Program-made: the position numbers and the translations under genes
DNA from: Myxococcales bacterium FL481
GTDB lineage: Bacteria; Myxococcota_A; Polyangia; Nannocystales; Nannocystaceae
NCBI GenBank assembly: GCA_006508105.1
Contig: QKPP01000103.1
Location: 1-35,505, forward strand
Direction of reading: 5' to 3'
Length of the DNA: 35,505 nt
Notes under the pieces: generated by a model
The model's database searches: none
What the model was told of the DNA's origin: nothing
The model's input: only the letters and a program-made list of their open reading frames with translations
Part shown: piece by piece, positions 1 to 8,360 of the stretch
How positions within the stretch are numbered: the first letter of the stretch is position 1
Layout of the letters: each line of letters begins with the position of its first letter

Positions 1-438
1 CATCCGGCCGCGGCGGGGGTGACCTTGAGGCCGGATCAGATCCCGGCGTTCGCCCAAGCCTTCGCCGACGCCGTGCAGCGCCAGCTCGGCGACCGTCCGC
101 CCGCCGGTCGCGAGGTGCTGCATGATGGCGAGATCGCGCTCGAAGCGGTGGACGCGGCGTTGCTCGACGCCGTTCGTCGCGTGGCGCCGTACGGGGTCGG
201 TTTCGAACCGCCGCGGTTCGTATTTGGGCCCCTGCGCGTTGACAGCAAGCGCGTCATCAAGCAAGCGCACGTGAGTTTGGGGTTCGAACAGGGCGGGCGC
301 CGGGTGTCGGCGATCTGGTTCGGCTCGATCGGCGAGGGCATTGAACGGGGCAGCGATGTCATGGTTCTCGCCGGACCGGTCTTCGACACCTATCGGCGCC
401 GCGTCGAACTGCGGATCCACCGACTGTGGCGTGTCTAG
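1..438 (+). CDS. recJ: RecJ single-strand DNA exonuclease, C-terminal end (5' truncated by window)
   Basis: The frame is open from base 1, so this is the 3' end of a gene that begins before the window; the GTG at 19 is only an internal codon. The visible 145 residues begin HPAAAGVT, matching the GGHxxAAG-type DHHA1 motif of RecJ. They continue through the segment with PYGVGFEPPRF, which resembles the RecJ C-terminal OB-fold region (E. coli has PWGQMFPEPLF there). RecJ is a 5'-3' single-strand DNA exonuclease used in recombination and mismatch repair. The catalytic DHH domain lies outside the window, so activity cannot be judged. Stop is TAG at 436-438. The family call rests on recalled similarity of the C-terminal motifs. 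Confidence 0.8.
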   Translation, partial: HPAAAGVTLRPDQIPAFAQAFADAVQRQLGDRPPAGREVLHDGEIALEAVDAALLDAVRRVAPYGVGFEPPRFVFGPLRVDSKRVIKQAHVSLGFEQGGRRVSAIWFGSIGEGIERGSDVMVLAGPVFDTYRRRVELRIHRLWRV

Positions 439-567
439 CCCGTCGCGCGGCGGCGTCGAACGGCGGCGCCACCGACGGTGCGAGGCGTAGCCGGTCGCGG
501 CGCGATCCCGGCGTTGTCGCGACGCACCGTTGGACTCGGCGTCGCTCCGTTCCCGTTCGCGCTGGGC

Positions 568-573
568 TAGGCT
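568..573 (+). promoter_or_regulatory. -10-like hexamer just before the 581 gene
   Basis: TAGGCT ends 7 nt before the GTG at 581. No convincing -35 is seen at the usual spacing. The placement fits the near-leaderless pattern seen before several other genes in the window. Confidence 0.3.
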
Positions 574-580
574 GCATCAC

Positions 581-1039
581 GTGTGGCGTCCCTGGCTGCA
601 GACCGCTCGACCGGCCGACTGGCGCGGAACGCTCGCGTGGCTCGGTGTCTTCGCTTTGACCGCGATGTTCTTGTTTGCGGCGGTTGCCGCCCGTCTTCCC
701 GGAACGTGGGTCGCGGCCGCCGGCGGATCGCCTTGGATCGTCCGCGCCACCCTGGTCCTGATCGTGCTGTGGTTAGCGCGGTGGTGCGCGGCCCTCGTGT
801 ACGCGATGATTCCGGGCACGCCGGTGGTGGCGTTCGGTCGACTGCGCATGCGCGCTCGAGGCCGCTTCTTGCAGCTGCACCGCGACGAGCTCGCGGACGT
901 CTGGGTGGAGCGGCGGCCGTACCCCGCCGGCGAAACCATCGTGGTCCGCGGACCCGAGCCGCGGACCTACGACGTGTGCCCGCTTGACTGGCCTGGAGCG
1001 GAGCACGTGTACCGGCAGCTGTCCCGATGGCTGCGGTGA
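581..1039 (+). CDS. Small two-helix membrane protein, unknown function
   Basis: The product is about 152 residues if translation starts at GTG 581 (VWRPWLQTARPADW). An in-frame ATG at 530 would add 17 residues of low-quality Arg/Ser sequence. I prefer 581 because a TAGGCT hexamer sits 7 nt before it. Two hydrophobic stretches (about residues 19-38 and 52-76) look like transmembrane helices and are followed by a soluble tail of about 75 residues rich in Arg, Glu and Pro. The layout resembles small PH-like or YcxB-like membrane proteins, in which a TM hairpin carries a beta-rich tail, but I do not recognise the family. It follows recJ by 142 nt on the same strand. The stop is TGA at 1037-1039, and the next gene converges on it. 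Confidence 0.6.
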   Translation: MWRPWLQTARPADWRGTLAWLGVFALTAMFLFAAVAARLPGTWVAAAGGSPWIVRATLVLIVLWLARWCAALVYAMIPGTPVVAFGRLRMRARGRFLQLHRDELADVWVERRPYPAGETIVVRGPEPRTYDVCPLDWPGAEHVYRQLSRWLR

Positions 1040-1150
1040 CCTAGCGCGGCCATGGTCCTGCGCTTCTCGCGGAGTGGCTGCGCTCGCTGTCCGGGCGGTG
1101 CAGCGGGCCTCTTCACTCTGACCTTGGGGGGGCTGCGCCGAGCGCCGGCG

Positions 1151-1798
1151 TCAGCGTAGCGCGACCGCGGTGACCAGGTAGATCACCACCTGCGAAGCCT
1201 TCGATGAGCCGAGGAGACGCGCCAAAGCCTTGTAGCTGCGATGGGCGCGGACGCGGAGGGTACCTTCTCGGACCTGCAGTCGCTCCGCGACCTCGGCCAT
1301 GGACATGCCGCGCAACTTGTGGAGCTCGACGATCTCGCGCTGTGACGGAGGCAGCTTGTCGATCGCCGCCCGCACGCTCGCGATGATCTCGTCTCGCACC
1401 TCCCGCTCGACCGCTCGGTCCTCGACGATCGGATCGCCGTCTACGAGGCGGTCGGTGACGTCCGTCTGGTCGGGCGCGCCCATGATCTGGCGTCGAAGTT
1501 CGCGTCCTTGCTTGCGCAGATGATCCATCGCGACATTGCGCGCGATCGTGAAATACCAAGCTTCGACCGCCGCGTCTGGATCGCCCGTGCGAACCTCAAA
1601 TCGCTCGCGAGCGAGGTGGGCTTTGAGGAGCGTGACCTGGAGCAGGTCGTCGGCCGCGGCCTCACTGCGGACGAGTTTCACGAGAAACCCGCGAAGGGGG
1701 GAGCTGAGCAGATCATGCAGCTCCTCGAAGGCGCGCCGGTCGCCTTCGACATACTGCTCCATGCGGTCATACAAGCCGCGGATCGTCGTTCTGCTCAT
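1151..1798 (-). CDS. ECF-family RNA polymerase sigma factor
   Basis: A 215-residue sigma-70-family regulator that directs RNA polymerase to stress or envelope promoters. Region 2 is seen in RAFEELHDLLSS, AADDLLQVTLLKAHL and AWYFTIARNVAMDHLRKQ (roughly residues 19-105). Region 4 helix-turn-helix is seen in LPPSQREIVELHKLRGMSMAEVAERL followed by REGTLRVRAHRSYKAL (roughly 145-195). There is no region 3, as is usual for ECF factors. Start is ATG at 1798-1796; the same frame is open much further upstream, but that part is Arg/Pro-rich and non-conserved. The last 11 residues (VIYLVTAVALR) are hydrophobic, slightly odd for an ECF factor. No anti-sigma gene lies next to it on the same strand. A possible own promoter is noted separately. 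The ECF group cannot be assigned by eye. Confidence 0.88.
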   Translation of the reverse strand: MSRTTIRGLYDRMEQYVEGDRRAFEELHDLLSSPLRGFLVKLVRSEAAADDLLQVTLLKAHLARERFEVRTGDPDAAVEAWYFTIARNVAMDHLRKQGRELRRQIMGAPDQTDVTDRLVDGDPIVEDRAVEREVRDEIIASVRAAIDKLPPSQREIVELHKLRGMSMAEVAERLQVREGTLRVRAHRSYKALARLLGSSKASQVVIYLVTAVALR

Positions 1799-2098
1799 GG
1801 CCGGATCACCGCGGGAAAACGCGCGCCCAAGAGTTAGTGTTTCGCCGAGCGAAGGTGCGGGCGCAGGGTACCACGCCGCGTGCGCGGCCGCCGTCGAACG
1901 GTGGCCGCGGCCGCGCTGACGCGCGGGGACGGGCGAGGTCCGGCGGACCGCGGACCCAACCGTGACGCCGTGCGACGTCGGGCGCAGCGGGGCGCTGTCT
2001 CGGGGGACAACCCACGGATGGCGGAACAAGATCGTCGGGTCCGCCTCCGCGGACCCGGCCCGGATGGCGACGGTGGGTGGATCTCCGATACAACAAAT
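1799..2098. other. Divergent intergenic region between the sigma gene and the rimP leader
   Basis: No supported gene lies between the start of the minus-strand sigma factor and the rimP leader RNA. The stretch holds the possible ECF promoter of the sigma gene near 1818-1843. A TACAAC hexamer at 2089-2094 could be a -10 for the leader RNA, but no good -35 accompanies it. Confidence 0.5.
1818..1843 (-). promoter_or_regulatory. Possible ECF-type promoter of the sigma gene
   Basis: On the minus strand GAAAC (1843-1839) is followed after 17 nt by CGTT (1821-1818), resembling the AAC-type -35 and CGT-type -10 of ECF promoters. It lies 20 nt before the ATG of the ECF sigma gene, so autoregulation is possible. 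The motifs are short and could be chance. Confidence 0.25.
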
Positions 2099-2242
2099 GT
2101 CGGCTAGATGCCCGTGGAGAGGGGTGTAGAGGCCCGTTGAGCCGCCGCGCACGGGCTTGCCCCGCGAAAACCCATGTGGTAAGGGGCCTTGCACCTACCG
2201 ACCTTCAAGGACGCGGAGGCACAACACCTCCGCTTTTTTTTT
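2099..2242 (+). ncRNA. Candidate structured leader or small RNA upstream of rimP
   Basis: This segment of about 144 nt folds by eye into nested helices. An outer helix pairs 2099-2106 (one bulged C) with 2196-2202. An inner 12-bp helix pairs 2123-2135 (one bulged G) with 2184-2195. An apical hairpin pairs 2146-2149 with 2163-2166 and 2153-2155 with 2160-2162. The segment ends in an intrinsic terminator. No match to 4.5S RNA, tmRNA, RNase P or a tRNA was recognised. It could be an attenuator leader of the rimP-nusA operon or an independent small RNA. The structure is hand-derived with no covariation support. Confidence 0.3.
2213..2242 (+). terminator. Intrinsic terminator directly before rimP
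   Basis: A perfect 7-bp stem (GCGGAGG 2213-2219 with CCTCCGC 2227-2233), a 7-nt loop and nine T residues (2234-2242) form a textbook Rho-independent terminator. The likely rimP start is only 4 nt beyond the T tract, so operon transcripts from upstream must read through it. In E. coli the metY-rimP-nusA leader also contains intrinsic terminators, so attenuation is plausible here. Confidence 0.85.
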
Positions 2243-2246
2243 CTTC

Positions 2247-2813
2247 GTGACCGCCATTTCACAGCCAGCTAGCGCCAGTTCAGAGAGGGTCCTCGCGACC
2301 GATCCGGTTGCCGCGGTCCTCGAATCGCTGTTGGCGTCTTTGGGGTACGAGCTGGTGGCGAACGAATGGATCGGTACCGGTGGTCGTCGCCGGGTGCTTC
2401 GTGTCTATGTTGACCGCCCCGGCGGCATCTCACTCGATGACTGCGCTCGGCTCAGTCACGCCATCGGAAACACCTTGGATGCCGCCGAGGCCGAAACGAC
2501 CGCTTGCGCCAGTTTGCTCAAGGCTCCTTACGTACTCGAGGTCTCATCGCCAGGGCTCGATCGACCGTTGGTCAAGCGCAGTCACTTCGCGCGCTTCGTC
2601 GGGCACCGCATCAAAGTCCAGCTTTTGAACGCACTAGATGTCACCTCCAACCAGCGCACTTTCCATGGCGTGATCCGTGCGGTGCGACCCGATCCACAGG
2701 TTCCGGAGGACGAACGGGATGGCGTGGTCGATCTTGAGCCGCTAGAGGGCGGCGCGGTGACCAGCTTGCGCATCACGAACATTCGTCGAGCGAATCTTGT
2801 CTACGAGGGCTAG
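2247..2813 (+). CDS. rimP: Ribosome maturation factor RimP
   Basis: RimP assists 30S subunit assembly. The product has 188 residues from GTG 2247. The family pattern is clear: an N-terminal ASLGYELVANEW segment, RVLRVYVDRPGGISLDDCARLS, the hallmark YVLEVSSPGLDRPL, then an Sm-like C-terminal domain (FVGHRIKVQLLN, FHGVIRAVR, LRITNIRRANLVYEG). Length is somewhat above the usual 150-160 because of an N-terminal extension of about 18 residues and a short insertion near PDPQVPEDERDG. The start is uncertain: GTG 2247 is the only in-frame start codon I find between the terminator T tract and the conserved region, and it has no Shine-Dalgarno sequence. Starting further upstream would place coding sequence inside the terminator. 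It is first in the nusA-infB operon, with nusA 3 nt downstream. Confidence 0.93.
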   Translation: MTAISQPASASSERVLATDPVAAVLESLLASLGYELVANEWIGTGGRRRVLRVYVDRPGGISLDDCARLSHAIGNTLDAAEAETTACASLLKAPYVLEVSSPGLDRPLVKRSHFARFVGHRIKVQLLNALDVTSNQRTFHGVIRAVRPDPQVPEDERDGVVDLEPLEGGAVTSLRITNIRRANLVYEG

Positions 2814-2816
2814 GGA

Positions 2817-4247
2817 ATGGAAGAAACGATCAACCTCGCGACTGTCGTCGACCAAGTGTGCCGTGAGAAAAACATCTCGCGCGACGTACTGATTGAAACG
2901 GTCGAGCAGGCGGTGCTCACGGCGGCCAAACGGGTGTTCCCCGACCGCGATATCGAGGCCAAGTTTGACGAGGAAAGTGGCCACGTCGAGTTGTCCCAAG
3001 TGCTGTACGTGGTCGACAACGTCGAGCTGCCCATGCGCGAGATCAGCCTAGAGCAAGCACAACGATCCGGCCTCGAGGCGGAGATCGGCGACGAGCTGCT
3101 GTTTCCTTTGCACTACCTCGACTCGCACAAAAAAGCCCGCGACGACCTGTCGAAACAGTTTCCCGAGATCGAGGCCCTGCAGAGCGCCAACACGGCGTTC
3201 GGTCGCATTGCGGCTCAGGCCGCGAAACAGGTCATCATTCAGCGGGTTCGCGAAGCCGAACGCGACAACCTGTACGACACGTACAAGGACAAAAAAGGCG
3301 AGTTGATGACCGGTATCATGCGCCGCTTCGAACGAGGCGCCATGGTGGTCGAAGTCGACAATGCTCGCGCCGAGGCCATCCTACCCGCGCGGGACCAGGT
3401 GCCCCGAGAATCGATCCGTCCCGGAGATCGCATTGTCGCGTTCGTCAAAGACGTCGACAAGTCGGCGAGGGGACCCCAGATTATCCTGTCGCGGACCCAT
3501 CGCGGGCTCGTCGAGAAACTGTTCGAGCATGAGGTGCCCGAGATCTACGAGGGTATCGTGCGTATCGAGGCTTGTGCTCGGGAGCCTGGCGCTCGCTCGA
3601 AGATCGCGGTGTCGTCCCGCGACCGCGACGTCGACCCCGTCGGGGCTTGCGTTGGCATGCGAGGCAGCCGGGTTCAAGCGGTGGTGCAAGAGCTGCGGGG
3701 CGAGAAGATCGACATTGTTCCGTTTGACGACGATCCGGCGCGATTCGTGTGCAACGCCATCCAGCCGGCGATGGTCTCGCGGGTGCTCATCGACGCCGAG
3801 CGACACACGATGGAACTGGTGGTGCCCGACGACAAGCTCAGTTTGGCCATCGGCAAGCGCGGGCAAAACGTCCGGCTTGCATCGCGTCTCACCGGTTGGC
3901 GCATCGACATCCACGCCGAGAGCAAAATCAGCCAAATGGAGGCGCGTAGCCGGGCCGAGATCGCGGCGATCCCTGGGGTCTCCGATGACTTGGCGCTTGA
4001 GCTGTTCGACTCCGGCTGGCGCTCGCTTCGCGATCTGGCGGTGGCCGACGCGGAAGAACTTGCCGCCGTGGTCGGCAACGCCGATCTGGCCGAGTCCATC
4101 ATCGAGGTCGCCAACGATGCCGCGAGCGGCAAGCTGGTGCTCGATGTGCAGTACCCCGTCGAGCCGGAACCAGAAGCGGACGACGAGCACGCCCGGCCAG
4201 AAGACGGGCACCCGGCCGAAGCGGCCTCCGGAAGGATCGACGATTGA
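2817..4247 (+). CDS. nusA: Transcription termination/antitermination factor NusA
   Basis: NusA binds RNA polymerase and nascent RNA and modulates pausing, termination and antitermination. The 476 residues show an N-terminal polymerase-binding domain (1-130), an S1 domain (about 135-205, [20 protein letters not shown] to [19 protein letters not shown]), and two KH domains (about 230-350: [27 protein letters not shown], then [19 protein letters not shown]). A single C-terminal helix-hairpin-helix segment follows ([17 protein letters not shown]), then an acidic Pro/Glu tail. The enterobacterial tandem AR repeats are not evident. It starts 3 nt after rimP. In E. coli NusA feeds back on its own operon leader, relevant to the terminator before rimP. 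Confidence 0.97.
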   Translation: MEETINLATVVDQVCREKNISRDVLIETVEQAVLTAAKRVFPDRDIEAKFDEESGHVELSQVLYVVDNVELPMREISLEQAQRSGLEAEIGDELLFPLHYLDSHKKARDDLSKQFPEIEALQSANTAFGRIAAQAAKQVIIQRVREAERDNLYDTYKDKKGELMTGIMRRFERGAMVVEVDNARAEAILPARDQVPRESIRPGDRIVAFVKDVDKSARGPQIILSRTHRGLVEKLFEHEVPEIYEGIVRIEACAREPGARSKIAVSSRDRDVDPVGACVGMRGSRVQAVVQELRGEKIDIVPFDDDPARFVCNAIQPAMVSRVLIDAERHTMELVVPDDKLSLAIGKRGQNVRLASRLTGWRIDIHAESKISQMEARSRAEIAAIPGVSDDLALELFDSGWRSLRDLAVADAEELAAVVGNADLAESIIEVANDAASGKLVLDVQYPVEPEPEADDEHARPEDGHPAEAASGRIDD

Positions 4248-4249
4248 CG

Positions 4250-4645
4250 ATGAGTGAAGCGGTACGCGGTCCGATGCGAACCTGTCTGGGTTGCGGGCAA
4301 CGTCGTTCGCAGGAGTTGCTGTTGCGGTTCTCGCGACGCAGCGACGGGCATATCATCCTCGCGCCACGGCGGTTCAGCGGTCGCACCGCGTACGTCTGTC
4401 CCTCACGCGCCTGTTTCTCCCGCCTCGACGCGCGCAAACTCACGCGGGCTTGGCGGGGGCAGGGCCGAGTCAGCGTCGATCACGACGCGCTTTGGGCCGG
4501 CATTTTGGCCCACGCGACCGAACTGCGTGAACGAGTGCGGGCTCAATCGCTCCGCCACACTCGCTCGCGCCCGCACTCGTGGCGAGCGCTCGCGCGATTC
4601 ATCGCGGCCGAAGGCAACGCCGTCGCGTCCACGAGGGGGAGTTGA
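4250..4645 (+). CDS. rnpM: YlxR/RnpM family RNA-binding protein
   Basis: A 131-residue YlxR-family protein; members sit between nusA and infB, and the B. subtilis homologue modulates RNase P. Family marks are RTCLGCGQRR near the N terminus, LLLRFSRRSDG and GRTAYVCPSRACF, followed by a basic helix. ATG 4250 is preferred over the in-frame TTG 4244 and lies 3 nt after the nusA stop codon. The C-terminal half (about residues 85-131) is Arg-rich and longer than the usual 90-residue family length. Function in this organism is inferred from family and position. Confidence 0.88.
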   Translation: MSEAVRGPMRTCLGCGQRRSQELLLRFSRRSDGHIILAPRRFSGRTAYVCPSRACFSRLDARKLTRAWRGQGRVSVDHDALWAGILAHATELRERVRAQSLRHTRSRPHSWRALARFIAAEGNAVASTRGS

Positions 4646-4652
4646 TCCAGAT

Positions 4653-7600
4653 ATGGCGAAGATCCGCGTATACGAGCTGGCTCGCGAGCTGGGCAAAGAC
4701 AATAAGGCTCTCGAGAAGACCATCCGTGGCCTCGGCATCTCGATCAAGAACTACATGAGCACGCTGACTCTCGAGCAAGCTGACGTGGTCCGATCTGAGC
4801 TCGGGGCCAAGAAGCCCGCCCCGGCTCCGGCATCGGCACCGGTGGCTCGGGCCGCGGTTCGGCGCCGTCGTGCCGCCGGGCCTCGCCCGGCGGAAAAGGA
4901 AGCGGCCCTCGAAGCCGAGGCCGAGGCCGAAGCTTCGGCCGCGGCGCCGCCTCCACCGCCGTCACCATCGGCCGGCGTGGTCACACGTCGCACCCCCGTG
5001 ACCCGGCGCCCGGCGACTTCGCCCGTGCGCTCGGATCCGCAGCACGCCCCGGACGCGAACTCGGCCGCTCCCGCCAGCCACCCGCCGGCGGGCCCACCGT
5101 CGGTTTCGCAGTATCCGACGACGGCCGCGACTCCAACGGGGCCGGCCGCCTCCCCGTCGAGCTCGGAGGTTTCACCGCCGGTCGCGCCGGATGCGGCACC
5201 CGCGGCCTCGCCCGTGCAGACGCGCCCACCCACTCCGGCGCAGTCCTCGCCGGATGCGAGCGCCGCCGCTCCAGCCCGTCTGGAGCCGACGGATCGTGCC
5301 GGGACACCCATGACCGTGCCCGCGCCGACTGCCACGGCAGCCCGTCGGCCCGCGGCTCCCCGGGCCGCGGCGGCGGAACCCGCCGGGTCAACGCCGCCAA
5401 CGCAGGCACCTCGTCGCGCCCCCGAGCGCACCGAGGCGCGGCGTCCGGCCACACGTCCGGTGAGCACCCGCGAGGTCGCGACCGCCCCATCGGTCGGGGA
5501 GCCGCGGCAGTCGCCCGCCAAACGCCCCTCGACTCGTGCGGGCGCGTCAGCCACGCAGACCCGCGCCGCTGCGACGAGTGCTGAGCGGGCTCCCAACGCC
5601 GGGGCCGCTCGCGGGGCCGCGCCGGCTGGACCGGCCGTGGGCTCGAGAATCGAGCTTCCTCGTGGAACCCGGCGACTCCCCGGCGGCATGGCCGAGCGAA
5701 TGCGCGATCGCCCGGCTCGAGTGGAGGCAACGCCGCCATCGCCGGCCGCGCCGGTGGTGGAGCGCCCGGCCGCTCCCGCGGCGGTCGCCGAAGCCCCAAC
5801 CGCAACCGGCACGCCCCAACCGGCGGCGACTTCGCAAGCCGCGGCTCCAGCCGCCGCGGAGGCCCCGGCCGATGACGGTCGCCGCGTGCTTCGCAACGAA
5901 GCCGGGGTGATTGTCGGAACGACGCCCGAGCGATCCGAGCCGCGAATCCTCGGGTTCATCCCCCTCGAACAGCGACGGGCTCGACCGCAGGTCATCATCA
6001 CCGAGGTCGGGAAAAACGACAGCAAGGGTCGCGCAACACGACGCAAGCAACGTGAAGAGCGGGCGCAGCAGCAGGGTCGACGACGCAAGACGCCAGTGCG
6101 CAAGCCCGGTGGGCGCGGAGAACGGCCCGTCGTGGCCCGACCGGCGGCGGAGAAGAGCGAAGCCAAGCGTCGAGTGCGGGTCGACGAGGCGATTCAAGTC
6201 TCCGATTTGGCCCACGCGATGGGGCAAAAGTCGGCCAAAATCATCCGTGTGCTGTGGGGAATGGGGATGCGCGGCATCACCATCAACCACGCGATTGATG
6301 CCGAGACGGCCGAGCTGGTCGCAGCTGAGTTCGGCTACACCATCGAGAACGTCGCGTTCCAAGAGGAGCAGATCGTCGGCGGCGCGACGGAGTCCGAAGG
6401 CCTAGACGGGGAGCTCCGAGCTCCGGTGGTCACCATCATGGGGCACGTCGACCACGGCAAGACCTCGCTGCTCGACTACGTTCGGGAAGCGAACGTGGCG
6501 TCGGGCGAGGCGGGTGGAATCACGCAGCACGTCGGCGCGTATCGAGTCGAGACAAAAAAGGGCGCCGTGGTGTTCTTAGACACGCCCGGTCACCAGGCTT
6601 TCTCAGCCATGCGTGCGCGGGGAGCCCAGGCGACCGATATCGTGGTGCTGGTCGTCGCCGCAGACGACGGCGTCATGCCCACCACGGTCGAAGCGATCGG
6701 CCACGCCAAGACGGCCGGCGTGCCGATGGTGGTGGCGGTCAACAAGGTCGACAAGCCCGAGGCCAACGTTGGTCGCGTCAAGCAGATGCTCATGGAGCAC
6801 GGCTTGGTCGGCGAAGAGTTCGGCGGCGAGACGATCATCTCCGAGGTCTCGGCGAAGACCGGACAAGGCGTGGACGCGTTGCTCGAAAATCTCGCGTTGC
6901 AGGCGGAGGTACTCGATCTTCGAGCTCCCGACGACGGGCGGGCCGGCGGGGTCGTGCTCGAGGCGCGCGTGGACAAAGGCCGCGGGCCTGTCGCGAGCGT
7001 CCTGGTGCAATCGGGCCGGCTGCAGCGCGGCGACATCGTGGTGGCCAATGAGTTCTACGGGAAGATCCGCGCGGTGATCTCGGACACCGGAGTCGCGCTC
7101 AAGAACGCGGGGCCCTCCACGCCGGTGGAGATTCTCGGGCTTGACGGGGTGCCGGCGGCCGGTGATCGGTTCAACGTGGTGGAGAGCGAGCGAGACGCGA
7201 AACAGCTCGTCACCCACCGCCGCGACGCGCGGCGACGCAAAGAGTCGGTGCGCAAAGGTCCTTCGGTCTTCGAGCGGATTCAGAAAAAGAAGACACCCGT
7301 TCTCAACATCGTGTTGCGGACGGACGTTCAGGGGTCGGCCGAGGCCATGAAGGAAACCCTCGAGGCCATGTCAGTCGACAAGGTGCGGGTCGAAGTGATC
7401 TTCGCCGGAGTCGGGGCCATCACCGAAAACGACGTGAAGCGAGCCAAGCCGGCCGACGCCGTGATCCTCGGCTTCAACGTCAAACCGGCCGGCAAAGCAG
7501 GGCAGCTGGCCGAGTCAGAGAATGTGCGAATCCACTCGCACAGCGTCATCTACGAAGCGACCGACAAGGTCAAAGAGTTGATGATCGATCTGCTCGAGCC

Positions 7601-7907
7601 GGAGTACCGCGAGCGCGAGCAGGGGGAGGCCGAGGTGCGGCAGTTGTTTGCGATTCCGCGGCTCGGGGTCATCTGCGGTTGCCGCGTGACGCGGGGCGCC
7701 GTGTATCGCAACAGCCATGTTCGCGTGCGGCGTGGCGATGAGATCATCTTCACCGGTCACATCTCCTCTTTACGGCGGTTCAAAGACGACGTGCGTGAGG
7801 TCAAAGAGGGGGCCGAGTGCGGGGTTGGAGTGGAAGGCTTCACCGACGCGGAGCCGGGCGACGTGATCGAGGCGTTCGAACTCGAGACGCTGCGTCCCGA
7901 GCTGTAG
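4653..7907 (+). CDS. infB: Translation initiation factor IF-2
   Basis: IF-2 is the GTPase that places initiator tRNA on the 30S subunit and promotes subunit joining. The 1084 residues begin [14 protein letters not shown] (IF2 N-terminal helical domain). A linker of roughly 440 residues rich in Ala, Pro, Arg and Thr follows (about 52-490), then a second IF2_N domain (about 510-570). The G domain has G1 GHVDHGKT at 597-604, G3 DTPGH at 643-647, G4 NKVD at 697-700 and G5 SAK at 733-735, followed by domains II-IV to the C terminus. ATG 4653 is chosen because the conserved N terminus starts there and a purine-rich AGGGGGAG lies about 12 nt upstream; the frame is open further upstream inside ylxR. 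The linker is long for IF-2 and of biased composition, as in other high-GC bacteria. Confidence 0.97.
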   Translation: MAKIRVYELARELGKDNKALEKTIRGLGISIKNYMSTLTLEQADVVRSELGAKKPAPAPASAPVARAAVRRRRAAGPRPAEKEAALEAEAEAEASAAAPPPPPSPSAGVVTRRTPVTRRPATSPVRSDPQHAPDANSAAPASHPPAGPPSVSQYPTTAATPTGPAASPSSSEVSPPVAPDAAPAASPVQTRPPTPAQSSPDASAAAPARLEPTDRAGTPMTVPAPTATAARRPAAPRAAAAEPAGSTPPTQAPRRAPERTEARRPATRPVSTREVATAPSVGEPRQSPAKRPSTRAGASATQTRAAATSAERAPNAGAARGAAPAGPAVGSRIELPRGTRRLPGGMAERMRDRPARVEATPPSPAAPVVERPAAPAAVAEAPTATGTPQPAATSQAAAPAAAEAPADDGRRVLRNEAGVIVGTTPERSEPRILGFIPLEQRRARPQVIITEVGKNDSKGRATRRKQREERAQQQGRRRKTPVRKPGGRGERPVVARPAAEKSEAKRRVRVDEAIQVSDLAHAMGQKSAKIIRVLWGMGMRGITINHAIDAETAELVAAEFGYTIENVAFQEEQIVGGATESEGLDGELRAPVVTIMGHVDHGKTSLLDYVREANVASGEAGGITQHVGAYRVETKKGAVVFLDTPGHQAFSAMRARGAQATDIVVLVVAADDGVMPTTVEAIGHAKTAGVPMVVAVNKVDKPEANVGRVKQMLMEHGLVGEEFGGETIISEVSAKTGQGVDALLENLALQAEVLDLRAPDDGRAGGVVLEARVDKGRGPVASVLVQSGRLQRGDIVVANEFYGKIRAVISDTGVALKNAGPSTPVEILGLDGVPAAGDRFNVVESERDAKQLVTHRRDARRRKESVRKGPSVFERIQKKKTPVLNIVLRTDVQGSAEAMKETLEAMSVDKVRVEVIFAGVGAITENDVKRAKPADAVILGFNVKPAGKAGQLAESENVRIHSHSVIYEATDKVKELMIDLLEPEYREREQGEAEVRQLFAIPRLGVICGCRVTRGAVYRNSHVRVRRGDEIIFTGHISSLRRFKDDVREVKEGAECGVGVEGFTDAEPGDVIEAFELETLRPEL

Positions 7908-7919
7908 GTTCTGCCGTCC

Positions 7920-8360
7920 GTGTCGCGGCGTACTCAACGAGTCGAACAGCTCCTGCGACGAGAGCTGGCGAGCATTGCGGTCTCGGGAGAGCTTCGAGAC
8001 CCTCGGCTCGCCGGCGGCATGGGGTTTGCGGTGACCGATGTTCGCGTCACCCCGGATCTGGCCTACGCGCGCGTCTTCGTGGAGATTGTGGCCTCCGACG
8101 GCGGGGGCGAGGCGATCATCGCCGCTCTACAGGCGAGCGCCAGCACTATCCGCTCGTCGTTGGCCGGCCGGGTTCAGATGCGCCGCGTGCCGCAACTACG
8201 GTTTGAAGCCGATCTCACGATGGCCCACGCGGGCCGCATCGATCGCATTTTGGAGGAGCTGCGCGTCGAGGACTCCGCTCGCAGCCCCGGGATCGAGGGC
8301 TCCGGCGGGGTCGAGGCCGGCGACGGGAATCGCCCAGAGCCAGATGATGGCGCGACCTAG
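7920..8360 (+). CDS. rbfA: 30S ribosome-binding factor RbfA
   Basis: RbfA binds immature 30S subunits and assists 16S rRNA 5'-end maturation. The 146-residue product has the family pattern: RTQRVEQLLRRELASI at the N terminus, LRDPRLAGGMGFAVTDVRVTPDLAYARVFVEI in the KH-like core, and VPQLRFEADLTMAHAGRIDRILEEL near the end of the domain. About 25 residues of Gly/Glu/Pro-rich tail follow. Translation starts at GTG 7920, 12 nt after infB, without a clear Shine-Dalgarno sequence. Its last codons overlap the start of truB, suggesting translational coupling. Confidence 0.94.
   Translation: MSRRTQRVEQLLRRELASIAVSGELRDPRLAGGMGFAVTDVRVTPDLAYARVFVEIVASDGGGEAIIAALQASASTIRSSLAGRVQMRRVPQLRFEADLTMAHAGRIDRILEELRVEDSARSPGIEGSGGVEAGDGNRPEPDDGAT

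Noticed and set aside
1799-2194. N-terminal extension of the sigma factor frame
   Set aside because: The frame is open upstream but encodes Arg/Pro-rich sequence unlike any sigma factor, and ATG 1798 starts the conserved domain.
2099-2202. Possible 4.5S (SRP) or 6S RNA
   Set aside because: The conserved SRP apical loop sequence is absent and the large symmetric bubble of 6S RNA is not seen; only a generic structured leader is supported.
2157-2246. rimP start upstream of the terminator
   Set aside because: It would place coding sequence inside the terminator stem and T tract (a run of Phe), which is not conserved RimP sequence.
4751-6166. 471-residue open frame antisense to infB
   Set aside because: It lies entirely opposite the low-complexity IF-2 linker, has Gly/Ala/Arg-biased sequence without domains, and is explained by high GC in the coding strand.
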